Shown here: positions 8,591-17,238 of the stretch, in pieces
Position numbering within the stretch: position 1 is the stretch's first letter
Layout: every line of letters starts with the position of its first letter
NCBI RefSeq assembly: GCF_001078055.1
Contig: NZ_CP010777.1
Coordinates: 2,440,408 to 2,504,407 of the forward strand
Reading direction: 5' to 3'
Source of the DNA: Rufibacter radiotolerans
GTDB taxonomy: Bacteria > Bacteroidota > Bacteroidia > Cytophagales > Hymenobacteraceae
Length of the DNA stretch: 64,000 nucleotides
Notes under the pieces: generated by a model
Seen by the model: the letters and a program-made list of their open reading frames with translations, nothing else
The model's database searches: none
What the model was told of the DNA's origin: nothing
Program-made: the position numbers and the translations under genes

Positions 8591-9343
8591 ATGAATAGTG
8601 TAGAATCAAAAGACCTTCACCTGTACTATGGCGATTTTCATGCCCTCAAAGGCATTTCCATGGCCATGCGGAAAAACCACGTCACAGCCTTGATCGGGCC
8701 TTCGGGTTGCGGAAAGTCCACCTACCTTAGGTGCTTCAACCGCATGAACGACCTCATTGACGGCGTCCGGATTGAGGGCCAGATCTTGATTGACGGCATA
8801 GACATCTATGAGAAAAACATACAGGTAGATGACCTGCGCAAGCACGTGGGCATGGTGTTCCAGAAACCCAACCCGTTCCCCAAGTCCATCTATGAAAATG
8901 TGGCCTACGGGTTGCGGGTAAATGGCACCAAAGACAAACAGTTTATTGAAGAGCGCGTGGAACGTTCTTTAAAGCAGGCCAACCTGTGGGAAGAGGTGAA
9001 AGACAAGCTCAAAAAATCGGCGTTTGAATTATCGGGTGGGCAGCAGCAACGCCTCTGCATTGCCCGGGCGCTGGCCATTGAACCTTCGGTGCTCTTGATG
9101 GATGAACCCACCTCGGCCCTTGACCCGCTTTCTACCGCCAAAACCGAGGAGCTGATCCATGAGCTGAAGGAACTGTACACCATCGTGATCGTGACCCACA
9201 ACATGCAGCAGGCCGGTCGGGTAAGTGACCATACCGCCTTCTTCTACCTGGGCGAACTGGTGGAATACGCCAAGACCAAAACCATCTTCACCAATCCCAA
9301 GGACCCGCGTACCCAGAACTACATTACCGGGCGGTTTGGTTGA
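8591..9343 (+). CDS. pstB: Phosphate ABC transporter ATP-binding protein PstB
   Basis: A 250-residue ABC ATPase: Walker [10 protein letters not shown] (about 35-43), Q-loop [11 protein letters not shown], signature LSGGQQQR, Walker [13 protein letters not shown] and switch His in [28 protein letters not shown] is characteristic of PstB. It energises phosphate import through PstA/PstC. It is separated from pstA by 72 bp holding a palindrome, unlike the tight pstSCA spacing, so its transcript level may be set separately. Confidence 0.97.
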   Translation: MNSVESKDLHLYYGDFHALKGISMAMRKNHVTALIGPSGCGKSTYLRCFNRMNDLIDGVRIEGQILIDGIDIYEKNIQVDDLRKHVGMVFQKPNPFPKSIYENVAYGLRVNGTKDKQFIEERVERSLKQANLWEEVKDKLKKSAFELSGGQQQRLCIARALAIEPSVLLMDEPTSALDPLSTAKTEELIHELKELYTIVIVTHNMQQAGRVSDHTAFFYLGELVEYAKTKTIFTNPKDPRTQNYITGRFG

Positions 9344-9360
9344 GTTGTAAAGAGGGAAAG

Positions 9361-9399
9361 CCGTTTTGGGCCTGTTTTCCGTAAAACGGCTTAAAAACG
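9361..9399. repeat. Dispersed palindrome copy 5 (between pstB and phoU)
   Basis: CCGTTTTGGGCCTGTTTT, a 4-base loop, then AAAACGGCTTAAAAACG; the outer arms carry mismatches. It lies 17 bp after the pstB stop codon. Confidence 0.8.
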
Positions 9400-9481
9400 T
9401 ATCTTTCAGAAGATTCCTCCTTTAAAGCAATTTTACCCCGTAGTAGCCCAGACATAGATTGATTCCAAAAGAAACCCAGAG

Positions 9482-10195
9482 ATGAACCAATTAGATAAAG
9501 AATTGTCCCAAATAAAAACCAAGCTGGAGGAGATGTGGGCCCTGGTGGAGTTTCAGATGCTGGGCTGCAAAGAAGCGCTCCTTACCTCTAATCTGGACCT
9601 GGCCAAAAAGGTAATTAAAAAGGGGAAGAAGGTGAACGCCTATGACATTAAGATAGACCGCATGTGCGAAAACTTTTTCGCGCTCTACAACCCCGTGGCC
9701 GTGGATTTACGCTGGGTACTGGCTATCCTTAAGATCAACTCCAACCTGGAACGCATAGGCGATTACGCTGAAAGCGTGGCCCGCATGATCAAAGAAGCAA
9801 AGACGCCCATTGAGCCCACGCTCCTGGAGAAAAGCCGGCTGCTGGATATGTTTGAGGGCACGGAAACCATGTTGGCCAACGTGCGCAAGGCCTTTCTAGC
9901 CGAAGACACCAACCTGGCCCGAGAGGTCTTGAACCAGGATAAAGTCCTGAACAAGATCAATATGAAAACCGACAAGGTGCTGCTGGACTATTTCAAATCA
10001 CACCCAGACAATATCCCTCAGAGCCTGAAGGTTTCTGGCATCATCCGGAAACTGGAACGCGTTGGCGACCAAACCACCAACATTGCCGAGGAAATTGTTT
10101 TCTACGTAGACGCCAAGGTCTTAAAGCACAAAGACAAATTCGCCAAAAAGAAAGGTGATAAGGATAACAACCCAGAGGACGAAAAGAAAGCCTAA
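9482..10195 (+). CDS. phoU: Phosphate signalling complex protein PhoU
   Basis: A 237-residue, almost wholly helical protein made of two PhoU repeats: ALYNPVAVDLRWVLAILKINSNLERIGDYAESVA (about 68-101), and the C-terminal repeat with SLKVSGIIRKLERVGDQTTNIAEEIVF (about 181-207). Each has the metal-binding E(R)xxD pattern. PhoU links the Pst transporter to the PhoR/PhoB two-component system and represses the regulon when phosphate is plentiful. The last 25 residues are an unusual Lys/Asp/Glu-rich tail. It closes the operon; no phoR/phoB genes are in the window. Confidence 0.96.
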   Translation: MNQLDKELSQIKTKLEEMWALVEFQMLGCKEALLTSNLDLAKKVIKKGKKVNAYDIKIDRMCENFFALYNPVAVDLRWVLAILKINSNLERIGDYAESVARMIKEAKTPIEPTLLEKSRLLDMFEGTETMLANVRKAFLAEDTNLAREVLNQDKVLNKINMKTDKVLLDYFKSHPDNIPQSLKVSGIIRKLERVGDQTTNIAEEIVFYVDAKVLKHKDKFAKKKGDKDNNPEDEKKA

Positions 10196-10246
10196 CTTTT
10201 GGCTGTAGCAAATAACAAGGCATTAATAAGCCAGCAATTTTATTCT

Positions 10247-10286
10247 AAAACAAGAAGGCCTCTCCAGTGAGAGGCCTTCTTGTTTT
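10247..10286. terminator. Terminator after phoU
   Basis: An 18-bp perfect stem, AAAACAAGAAGGCCTCTC (10247-10264) with its complement (10269-10286), 4-base loop CAGT, ending in TTTT. It is symmetric, so it could stop transcription from either side. Confidence 0.92.
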
Positions 10287-10354
10287 ATATTTAAACGAGT
10301 TGGATAACTAGCACTTTGCCATACATCCATTAAAAGAATGACGATATCTGATTG

Positions 10355-10492
10355 TTCCCTTTGAAGGGGGTAGGAGGATGAAATCTCCTACTGATGAGGC
10401 ATATCCCGAAAATAAATTTTGCCACACCTGAAGATGATATTTGTAGGTTCTTCAAAAGGCCTTTGCTATCCCCCTACCACCTTCAAATGGGG
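10355..10492. repeat. Inverted pair of G-rich repeats
   Basis: CCCTTTGAAGGGGGTAGG (10358-10375) and, in opposite orientation, CCCCCTACCACCTTCAAATG (10470-10489) are related copies about 95 bp apart. Related strings occur at 25461-25493 and 25615-25641. I recall similar strings from other Bacteroidota genomes, but this was not searched. Confidence 0.6.
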
Positions 10493-10538
10493 ACGAAATT
10501 CGCATGAATTCCTTTACTGAGGAACGTTCTTCAGGCCA

Positions 10539-10577
10539 TGTTTTGGGCCTGTTTTCTCCAAAACACCTCTAAAACAG
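10539..10577. repeat. Dispersed palindrome copy 6
   Basis: TGTTTTGGGCCTGTTTT pairs with AAAACACCTCTAAAACA with mismatches in the inner arm. It ends 8 bp downstream of the rhodanese stop codon, which is read on the minus strand. Confidence 0.8.
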
Positions 10578-10585
10578 CTTTGGGC

Positions 10586-10894
10586 TTATTGTGCCTCGTT
10601 ATAGGCCAGCATGCCGCCTTCTACGTTGCGCACGTTTTTGAAACCTTGCTGTTGCATGATGGCCTGCGCGGTGGCAGAACGTTTGCCGGAGCGGCAATGC
10701 ACCAATATCTCCTGGTCCTTGAATTCCTCCAGTTCATGTATGCGCTCTGGCAAAGAACCCAGCGGAATCAGTTTACTGCCGGCAATGTTTTGCTCCTCGT
10801 GCTCCCAGGGCTCGCGCACGTCAAGGATGATGGGCGTTTCATGGTTGGCAAGACGTTGCTTTAATTCGGCGGCGGTGATGTTAGACGTGATCAT
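10586..10894 (-). CDS. Rhodanese-like domain protein
   Basis: A 102-residue single-domain rhodanese. It has LDVREPWEHEEQNIAGSKLI near the N-terminus and the active-site loop VHCRSGKRSA with the catalytic Cys. Small proteins of this kind (GlpE/PspE-like) move sulfane sulfur to acceptors such as cyanide or thiols; the true acceptor is unknown. I chose ATG 10894 because it overlaps the stop of the upstream gene as ATGA, a standard coupled start; an open frame runs further upstream but only inside that gene. It is the last gene of the ddl-PASTA-T9SS operon. Confidence 0.88.
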   Translation of the reverse strand: MITSNITAAELKQRLANHETPIILDVREPWEHEEQNIAGSKLIPLGSLPERIHELEEFKDQEILVHCRSGKRSATAQAIMQQQGFKNVRNVEGGMLAYNEAQ

Positions 10895-12717
10895 TTTGCA
10901 AGGATTAGTTTTAAGGTTATACGTTGGCTTCCGGTAAAGGCTTTTACGAAATAAATGCCCGGAGAGAGAGACTCTGCCAAGGGCAGGTGCTGCCGGGCCT
11001 GGGTTTTGCCCCACGTCTGCACCAATTGCCCGGTAACGGTATAAAGTTGGGCCTGGTCAACTGCCTGGGTCAGGTAAAAGCCGGTCTCTGTGACGGGGTT
11101 AGGGTACAGCCGGATCTGGTGGGAGGTCAATTCTTCGGGGGAAGCAGTGAGTGTTCCTGCCATTACGGGCCTGATCAGCAGGGCGCCCTCCAGGTTGGGA
11201 ACCACGTCCCAGGCGGTGGCCCCGTTCATGGCGAAAAGTTTGCCGGGGGCACTTTCATTCAGGTCATACCCCACATTCACGAAGATAGAACCCGTAGGCT
11301 GTCGGTACCCCACGTAAAAGCGACCTGCTACCGGAATTTGCTGGTCCAGGGGAATATCCAGCCAGTTGTTGAGGCCAGCGGTGGCGGGCACGGCAAAGCG
11401 CTGCTCATACAAGGGCTGGTCGGCGGGTTTGCCGTTGTTATCTGCCCAGATGCGCAGGTAAAGTTCGGTGCCCGGAGTGTTGGTAGCGGTGAAGAAGATA
11501 CGCACCATTTTCAGCCGGTCGGGCTGGCTCAGGTCAAACTGGTAGGCCAACTGCACGGCCGTACTGGACGGGTAGCTGAAGCCAGACTCGGCGGTTCCGT
11601 CATCATAGGCGTAGTAATCCAGGAGATCGGTCTGGCGCTGCAGGGTGTCATTGTAGCGGGTGTAGAAGTTTGGCTCTTTGGTGTTCAGGAAAAGAACTGT
11701 CTGCAACGAAAAGGGCTGTTGTTGGCTGCTTAGAAATTCTCTGGAAGGAGTTGCGGCAATGGTGGTTCTGGAACCCGCGTTCACTGGGGCACTCCCGCGC
11801 AGAAACGTGTCTACTGCCCCTGTGCTTAGGTTTCTGGTCAAGGCCCGCCAACTGATGGCTGCCGGTGCATTACTCAAATTCACCATCTCTGAGCCTACCT
11901 GGAGCCTGATTTCCCCAGCAGGGTTCACCAGGAATTGCCAGATCGGCATGGCCGTATACCGTTGCAGCAAAGAAGGCAACCGTTGGGTAAGAGCCACATC
12001 TGCGGTTTGCAGTTGGTTCAGGCGGCGGTTGCGGTCCAGGTACACATAGTCTAGGTGCCAGACATCGCGCAGGCCGTTCTGGCTGCCGCCGCTCACCCAC
12101 CGGAACTGGAACCCGTTGTAGAGGTACTTGCTTTCTTTGAGCGCTACCATCACCGCCGCAAAATCGGTACTTCGGCCGGTGCCCTTCTGGGTCCAGACCG
12201 AAGTCCAGGTGCCGTTAGCTTCTTTGAATTGCAGTTGCAGGTAAAACTGGGTAGAACTGGAGAAATTGGGGGCATCCATCTTGCCACCAGCCTGCCAGTA
12301 GAAACTAAGGTACACAGAATCCTGGGGTTGGGCGGCGGCCAGGTTCAGGGGCTTGGAGGTAAGCGTATCTGTAGGGCCTACGGCATTGGCGGCGCCATAC
12401 GGCTGCCCGTCGGCGTTAAGTCCGTCAAAGGACGCGGCAAATACCGTGGGGGGCGCAGACGCATAGCGGTCGGTGATAGAAACACCTCCTCTTCTTAGCC
12501 AGCGACTGGGATCTGGAGCTCCTTCGCCCTTGGCAAAATCCTCAAAAAACGGCAGGGAAAGCGTGTCACCGGGGCCCAGGGGTTGCGGGGTGATGATAGG
12601 TTTGCCAACTACCATTGCGGCCGGGGCCGGAATCTGTTGCAGCGGGCTAATAACCTGCGCGTTGGCTGACCATCCAACGGAGAAAAATATCAGAATGATG
12701 GTCAGCCAATGCCGCAT
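10891..12717 (-). CDS. T9SS type A sorting-domain surface protein of unknown function
   Basis: A 608-residue protein with a signal peptide (cleavage near SANAQ). A large beta-rich body starts with DTLSLPFFEDFA and SRWLRRGGVSI, resembling the jelly-roll openings of many Bacteroidota secreted proteins. The last 75 residues are a classical T9SS type A C-terminal domain (IRLYPNPVTE, LYTVTGQLVQTW, SPGIYFVKAF, KLILAK). It would cross the outer membrane through PorU/V-type machinery and become attached to the surface. No enzyme motif is visible. It starts 3 bp after the PASTA gene and overlaps the rhodanese start by 4 bp. Confidence 0.85.
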   Translation of the reverse strand: MRHWLTIILIFFSVGWSANAQVISPLQQIPAPAAMVVGKPIITPQPLGPGDTLSLPFFEDFAKGEGAPDPSRWLRRGGVSITDRYASAPPTVFAASFDGLNADGQPYGAANAVGPTDTLTSKPLNLAAAQPQDSVYLSFYWQAGGKMDAPNFSSSTQFYLQLQFKEANGTWTSVWTQKGTGRSTDFAAVMVALKESKYLYNGFQFRWVSGGSQNGLRDVWHLDYVYLDRNRRLNQLQTADVALTQRLPSLLQRYTAMPIWQFLVNPAGEIRLQVGSEMVNLSNAPAAISWRALTRNLSTGAVDTFLRGSAPVNAGSRTTIAATPSREFLSSQQQPFSLQTVLFLNTKEPNFYTRYNDTLQRQTDLLDYYAYDDGTAESGFSYPSSTAVQLAYQFDLSQPDRLKMVRIFFTATNTPGTELYLRIWADNNGKPADQPLYEQRFAVPATAGLNNWLDIPLDQQIPVAGRFYVGYRQPTGSIFVNVGYDLNESAPGKLFAMNGATAWDVVPNLEGALLIRPVMAGTLTASPEELTSHQIRLYPNPVTETGFYLTQAVDQAQLYTVTGQLVQTWGKTQARQHLPLAESLSPGIYFVKAFTGSQRITLKLILAK

Positions 12718-12720
12718 AGG

Positions 12721-13512
12721 TTAATCTCTGATGGGGGCTACCGGTTGAGGGCCGGCCACCCAAAGGTCTATTAATTCACCGGTTCTGATCATGGCGCCTT
12801 CGCCTGCCACCGGACGTTGTTTCAATACGGTACCGTCGGCCTCGCCGTTGGGCGCCGCCATGTAAATAACGGTTCCAATCTGCAGGCCTTGCCCGGTCAC
12901 TACCATGGTAGCCTCATCTACGGGCATTCCTACCAGGGCCGGCACTTCCAGTTCGGTGTTCCCCAGGCCGTCGCCTACCTCCAGATCCACTTTTGATCCT
13001 TTGGCTACCGGGTCGCCGGGTTTGATCTCGCGGCCGTTCACAAACTGCCGCAGCACCGAGTTTTGGGCCAGGTCTGGTACGTACTTGATCTCGCCCATGT
13101 TCAGGTCATAGCTCTTCAGGATCATCTCGGCGTTTTTCACCGAGCCGTCAATCAGCTTAGGCATCTTAATGAGTGGCGGGTTCTTCATGTTGATGCTCAC
13201 GTAGATCTTACGCCCCTGCTTTACCTTTTCGCCGGCCTTAGGCTCCTGAGTAATGACCGTGAACGGTGCCATGCCCTGCTGATAAGTAGAGTCATTCACG
13301 TAATAGTTCAGGTCTTTGTCGCCCAGGAAATCTTCCAGTTCTTCCACACTCATGCCGGTGATCTTGGGCACCGTAATGGTCTCGCCGTGGTTGGTGGTGC
13401 TGGGCAGGTACACAAAGAAGAACACAAACAACAGCAGCAACACAATGGCCACCATGATTAAGATGTGCTTGAACAGGTCTCCCAGGGTCTGGGCTTTCAG
13501 AAAACGACTCAT
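12721..13512 (-). CDS. PASTA-domain membrane protein
   Basis: 263 residues: a short cytoplasmic N-terminus, one membrane helix (about 18-34, very Leu/Val/Phe-rich), then three PASTA repeats outside the membrane, each with a VPxxxGMSVEEL-like start (VPKITGMSVEEL, MPKLIDGSVKNA, VPALVGMPVDEA). PASTA domains bind muropeptides or beta-lactams in Ser/Thr kinases and PBPs. There is no kinase or transpeptidase domain here, so it may be a wall-binding or scaffolding factor. It directly follows the double Ddl gene (3-bp gap), which supports a peptidoglycan-related role. Confidence 0.9.
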   Translation of the reverse strand: MSRFLKAQTLGDLFKHILIMVAIVLLLLFVFFFVYLPSTTNHGETITVPKITGMSVEELEDFLGDKDLNYYVNDSTYQQGMAPFTVITQEPKAGEKVKQGRKIYVSINMKNPPLIKMPKLIDGSVKNAEMILKSYDLNMGEIKYVPDLAQNSVLRQFVNGREIKPGDPVAKGSKVDLEVGDGLGNTELEVPALVGMPVDEATMVVTGQGLQIGTVIYMAAPNGEADGTVLKQRPVAGEGAMIRTGELIDLWVAGPQPVAPIRD

Positions 13513-13515
13513 TAC

Positions 13516-16215
13516 TTAAGAGATAACTTTTTTGGTGCGCTCCATGCCGAACTGCAGGATGCGGTCAATGAAATCATAGGGCTTGTAGCCGTTGATGGCG
13601 GTCTGGTGGAAGATACACGTGGCCGGGGTCATGCCGGGTAGGGAGTTCACCTCAATGATGATGGTCTCCACTTTGCCGTCTTCAAACACCCGCACAAAGG
13701 CATCAATCCGGGCGTAACCTTCAATGCGCAGAATCTCGGCTACCCGTTTCAAATCCTGCTTTACCAGGTCTGAGATGCGCTGGCGCTCTGCCGGGTCTTT
13801 GGCGTAACGGGCCGGGGTAATGTTCTGCCCCTCTCCTGCCAGAAACTTCTCTTCCAGGCTCAACACCTCTCCTTCGGCCAACGCCTCTGAGGCCTCAAAT
13901 ATTTCATACTGGGTGCGTCCGTCAGGGCCGTAGCTGGTGAGCAGACCGCCCGTGATTTCCAGGAAGTGCTTGGCGCCTTCTTTAGAGATCAAATTCTCAA
14001 TCAGGAAATAGCCTTTCAAAGGCACCTCTTCCTTGAAGCTCAGTTTGAGTACCCGCGCCGGGTTCTCCGGTATCTCAATGGAATCCCGGAAAATCAGCTC
14101 GGCAAAAGCCTCCAGTTCCTCCCGGTTCTTGATTTTCTTCACCGCCGACGAACAGCCGTCATCTGCCGGCTTGGCAATGAACGGGTAGGTGAAGCTCTGC
14201 TCAATCTGCTGGAAGAAGGCCTGCGGGTTTTCCTGGTAGTCTTTCTTGAAGGCCAGCATGTGCTCGGCTACGTGCACGCCGTTCTCGCGCAAAATGCGGT
14301 TAGTCTCAAACTTATTAATGGTTACCTGGCTGGACTGGATGCCCGACCCGTTGTACGGGATATGGAATTTCTCCAGCTCAGTCTGTAATTCCCCGTCTTC
14401 GCCGGGGCGGCCATGCAATGCAATAAACACAGCGTCAACCAGGCTTCGTAGATGCTCATAAGTCAGGCGCTGCGGTTTTTGCAAGGTGTTGCCCGCGTAT
14501 AGGCGCGTAATGCTGGAAGCGTCTTCCTTGATCTGGGCCAAAACCGGGTGCGAAGGTATGCCCGCCTCCGAGGCCTCTATCTTCTCGCGTATGTCATCGG
14601 CGTTGTCCTTCAACATAATGTTGATGGGAATCTGGTACAGTTGGTGCGACTCCTGGTCTCCTATCAAAAAGATGGGAATAGGCTCGTATTTGGTAGAAGA
14701 AGCTAATTTCTCATAAATGTTACGGCCGCTTTCCACGGAGATGTGGCGCTCAGAAGAGTACCCACCCATGATCACGCCCACCCGCAGTTTGTCCTGGCGG
14801 TGCGCGCGCTCATCGGCCATGGCCGCGTCCAGGGTTTTCATCAATTCCATGAGGTGCGCCGTGTTCTTGCCCGCTTTCACCCGCTCCGCCAATGACGTTC
14901 TAATGATGTATGTCAGGAACTGCGACGGGTTCAGGCCAATCTCAGCGGCCTGGTGGAAGAAGAACGATGACGGCAACATACCCGAGGTAGTGTTGGGGTC
15001 ATTGAGGAAAATCTCTCCTGCCTCATTGATAAACCCGTCCAGACGCGCATACACGTTGAAGCCCAGGCTGGTGTACAGATGCTCGCACTGCTGCCGGATC
15101 TTTTGGATCAGCTCGGTTGGCAGGTCAATAGGCGTAATCTTGCGGCTCAGGCCGGGCAGGTATTTGGAGCGGTAGTCAAAGACCTCGCCGCCTTTTCTGA
15201 TCTCGGTGGGCGGTAAGGCAATGGGATGCCCCTGCTGGTCCTGCACCACAATGCAGGAGAATTCGCGGCCATTGATAAAAGCTTCTATCAGGACCTGCGT
15301 CTCGCTCTCCACGTTGGTGAGGGTGATCGTTTCAGGGCCGTTTTGGCCAAAATAGGTAGAAAGCAGCGCCAGCAATTCCTCTGGGGCGTACACCAACTGG
15401 CCGTCCTGGGTCTGGACCGGCAGGCCTATGCCTTCGCGGATATCCGTCAGGGTTTTGATGAAGTTCAGTTGTTCCTCGGCGCTCTTGCTAGTCCAGTCGT
15501 TTTTCTGAATGGTGAGCGAGAACAGGCTGCGGGCCACCGCTTCTTCAAACAGTTGCAGGTTTTTCTCTTTGATAATAGACACACCAATTGAAGACCCTTG
15601 GTGCGGGGCCTTCAATACCAATGGCAAACCGAGGTCAGCCACCAGGCTGTCCAGCAACGCGGCGCGGTCCTGGGTGGCGTGCCAGTCTTGCAGGCTTAGA
15701 ATGCGGTAATCTGGGGTGGCAAAGCCGTGCTGCTTGAGCAGAGCCTTCTGGGCAATCTTGTCAATACCCAGCGCCGAGGCCATGATCCCGGAACCCGAAT
15801 ACGGGATGCCATACCACTCCAGCAAACCCTGGATGCTGCCGTCTTCGCCGTACGGCCCGTGCAGGGTCAGGAACGCGAAGTCAAACAACTCCTTGAACTG
15901 GTGCGGATGGATGCGCTCCCCTACCCTGGAGGCGATGTCATTCAGCTCTTCCTCGGTGAGTTTGCCCAGACTCTCCAGGTACATCTGCAGGCCGTGCTCA
16001 GTGTGGGGCACCACGTCTACGGGCGGGTAGAAATCCCGGATGGTGCCTTTGTAGATGAAGTGCCAGTCCAGCAGAATGAAGTTCCCCAGGCTGTCGGCAA
16101 ATACCGGTACGGCCTCAAACAGGGATTTATCTAAATTATCGAAGACGGTGCGACCGCCGGCGAAAGAGATTTCGCGCTCCCGGGACGGGCCACCAAAGAT
16201 GATTCCAATTTTCAT
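13516..16215 (-). CDS. Tandem-fused D-alanine--D-alanine ligase (two ATP-grasp ligases in one chain)
   Basis: 899 residues made of two complete Ddl-like halves. Half 1 (about 1-445): GGPSREREIS, HGPYGEDGSIQG, YSGSGIMASALGIDK, VLKAPHQGSSIGVS and the metal-binding end ARLDGF...FLNDPNTTSG. Half 2 (about 475-899): GGYSSERHIS, HGRPGEDGELQT, YNGSGIQSSQVTINK, FIAKPADDGCSS, ARIDAF...IEVNSLPGMTP. D-Ala-D-Ala ligases make the dipeptide end of the peptidoglycan stem and normally have about 300-370 residues acting as dimers. Half 1 has DPN where the usual metal motif is EVN, so the halves may differ in activity or substrate. No separate ddl is in the window. The first ATG is used; it heads the four-gene minus-strand operon. 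Confidence 0.9.
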   Translation of the reverse strand: MKIGIIFGGPSREREISFAGGRTVFDNLDKSLFEAVPVFADSLGNFILLDWHFIYKGTIRDFYPPVDVVPHTEHGLQMYLESLGKLTEEELNDIASRVGERIHPHQFKELFDFAFLTLHGPYGEDGSIQGLLEWYGIPYSGSGIMASALGIDKIAQKALLKQHGFATPDYRILSLQDWHATQDRAALLDSLVADLGLPLVLKAPHQGSSIGVSIIKEKNLQLFEEAVARSLFSLTIQKNDWTSKSAEEQLNFIKTLTDIREGIGLPVQTQDGQLVYAPEELLALLSTYFGQNGPETITLTNVESETQVLIEAFINGREFSCIVVQDQQGHPIALPPTEIRKGGEVFDYRSKYLPGLSRKITPIDLPTELIQKIRQQCEHLYTSLGFNVYARLDGFINEAGEIFLNDPNTTSGMLPSSFFFHQAAEIGLNPSQFLTYIIRTSLAERVKAGKNTAHLMELMKTLDAAMADERAHRQDKLRVGVIMGGYSSERHISVESGRNIYEKLASSTKYEPIPIFLIGDQESHQLYQIPINIMLKDNADDIREKIEASEAGIPSHPVLAQIKEDASSITRLYAGNTLQKPQRLTYEHLRSLVDAVFIALHGRPGEDGELQTELEKFHIPYNGSGIQSSQVTINKFETNRILRENGVHVAEHMLAFKKDYQENPQAFFQQIEQSFTYPFIAKPADDGCSSAVKKIKNREELEAFAELIFRDSIEIPENPARVLKLSFKEEVPLKGYFLIENLISKEGAKHFLEITGGLLTSYGPDGRTQYEIFEASEALAEGEVLSLEEKFLAGEGQNITPARYAKDPAERQRISDLVKQDLKRVAEILRIEGYARIDAFVRVFEDGKVETIIIEVNSLPGMTPATCIFHQTAINGYKPYDFIDRILQFGMERTKKVIS

Positions 16216-16497
16216 TACCGCAAAGATACTGGTTTTTGCGTGTTTGGCGCTAGTGGTAACCCGCTTGTTGTGGGGGCCAGTTGATTTCCTGGGTGTGAAC
16301 CGAAGAACTGGTGGTAGAACGAAGCGTTTCAGGGCTGTTTTGGAGAAACCGACACGAAAAGGAAGTTCTTTATAATTAGGATACTATATAGTACATTCGG
16401 CAGTGCAGTTACGGCTATCTGTTAAAAGCGGCTGTAGACTGTAGGTTGGCATACGGTTTTAGGTGGTACATATATCCAGTGGGTTACCATAAATTGA

Positions 16498-17139
16498 ATG
16501 AAAAGAGACTGGGAAGATATAAAATGGATTTTTGAACCTAGTGGTTCTTTGAGAGACATCTATGTCCAAGATGTTTCCCTTGCAGATTGGGAGAAGGTTG
16601 TTGACTTATTAAATGAGAATTACCCGTTGAAGTATGGAATTGCAGGTGAAGAAAAAAGTTTTAGCCAGATAGACAAGCAAGACATAATCAGCTACCTGAC
16701 TGATGAAACAGGCGAAATGTATTGCAGGAGTGTTACTATTGACCTTGGTGGAGTACATGCTAATTGCCATTTCTTCTTATCGGAACAAATAGAGTTTGAC
16801 ATTAACCCAAAGGGAGTTACTTCATTTGAAGACTTTGAGAAGGTAGTAAAATTTATGCAGTCAATCAGTTGGACTTTAGAGCAACAAGTGACCTTGACGG
16901 ATGAAAACACACCGGAATTCCCCTTGATAAAGGTTGATCTGAAAAGAAACATACATAAAGTTCTGACCCTGAAAGAAGCACTAGACTTACGGAGTAATCG
17001 AAACTCTCTTATAGCCAAAATAGCAGTCCTAAAGGTAAGTTTGGAAATGAAGCTGTTCCCAAAGGAGTTTAAAGATCAAATCCTTGAGAGTGCGAGTGAA
17101 ACCTATAAGCCAGTAAAAAAGAGCAAAAACATATGGTAA
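16498..17139 (+). CDS. Hypothetical protein, AT-rich
   Basis: A 213-residue soluble protein with no signal peptide, membrane helix or motif I recognise. It is mixed alpha/beta, opening with WEDIKWIFEPSGSLRDIY and ending Lys-rich (KPVKKSKNIW). Codons are visibly more AT-rich than in the neighbouring ddl and peptidase genes, suggesting recent acquisition. It stands alone between a divergent operon and a downstream peptidase 99 bp away. Small immunity-like or accessory proteins often look like this, but nothing here proves such a role. Confidence 0.75.
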   Translation: MKRDWEDIKWIFEPSGSLRDIYVQDVSLADWEKVVDLLNENYPLKYGIAGEEKSFSQIDKQDIISYLTDETGEMYCRSVTIDLGGVHANCHFFLSEQIEFDINPKGVTSFEDFEKVVKFMQSISWTLEQQVTLTDENTPEFPLIKVDLKRNIHKVLTLKEALDLRSNRNSLIAKIAVLKVSLEMKLFPKEFKDQILESASETYKPVKKSKNIW

Positions 17140-17238
17140 CCACACCTTTTTGGTAGCTACGCCACCTTATAGCCCCACCATTGCGCTTTAAGAATTACTC
17201 TCCTTGCCCCTTCCCTTATGTACCCAAAGACTATCAAT

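Larger units (their letters stand above)
10196..10585. other. Convergent intergenic region
   Basis: Holds the phoU terminator, two inverted copies of a G-rich string (10355-10380 and 10465-10492) and palindrome copy 6. No coding sequence is supported. Confidence 0.7.

Noticed and set aside
10355..10492. CRISPR-like repeats
   Set aside because: Only two inverted copies without regular spacers, and no cas genes in the window.
16324..16360. Possible further palindrome copy near the ddl start
   Set aside because: GCGTTTCAGGGCTGTTTTGG resembles a left arm, but the opposite arm (GAAACCGACACGAAA) pairs too weakly to count.
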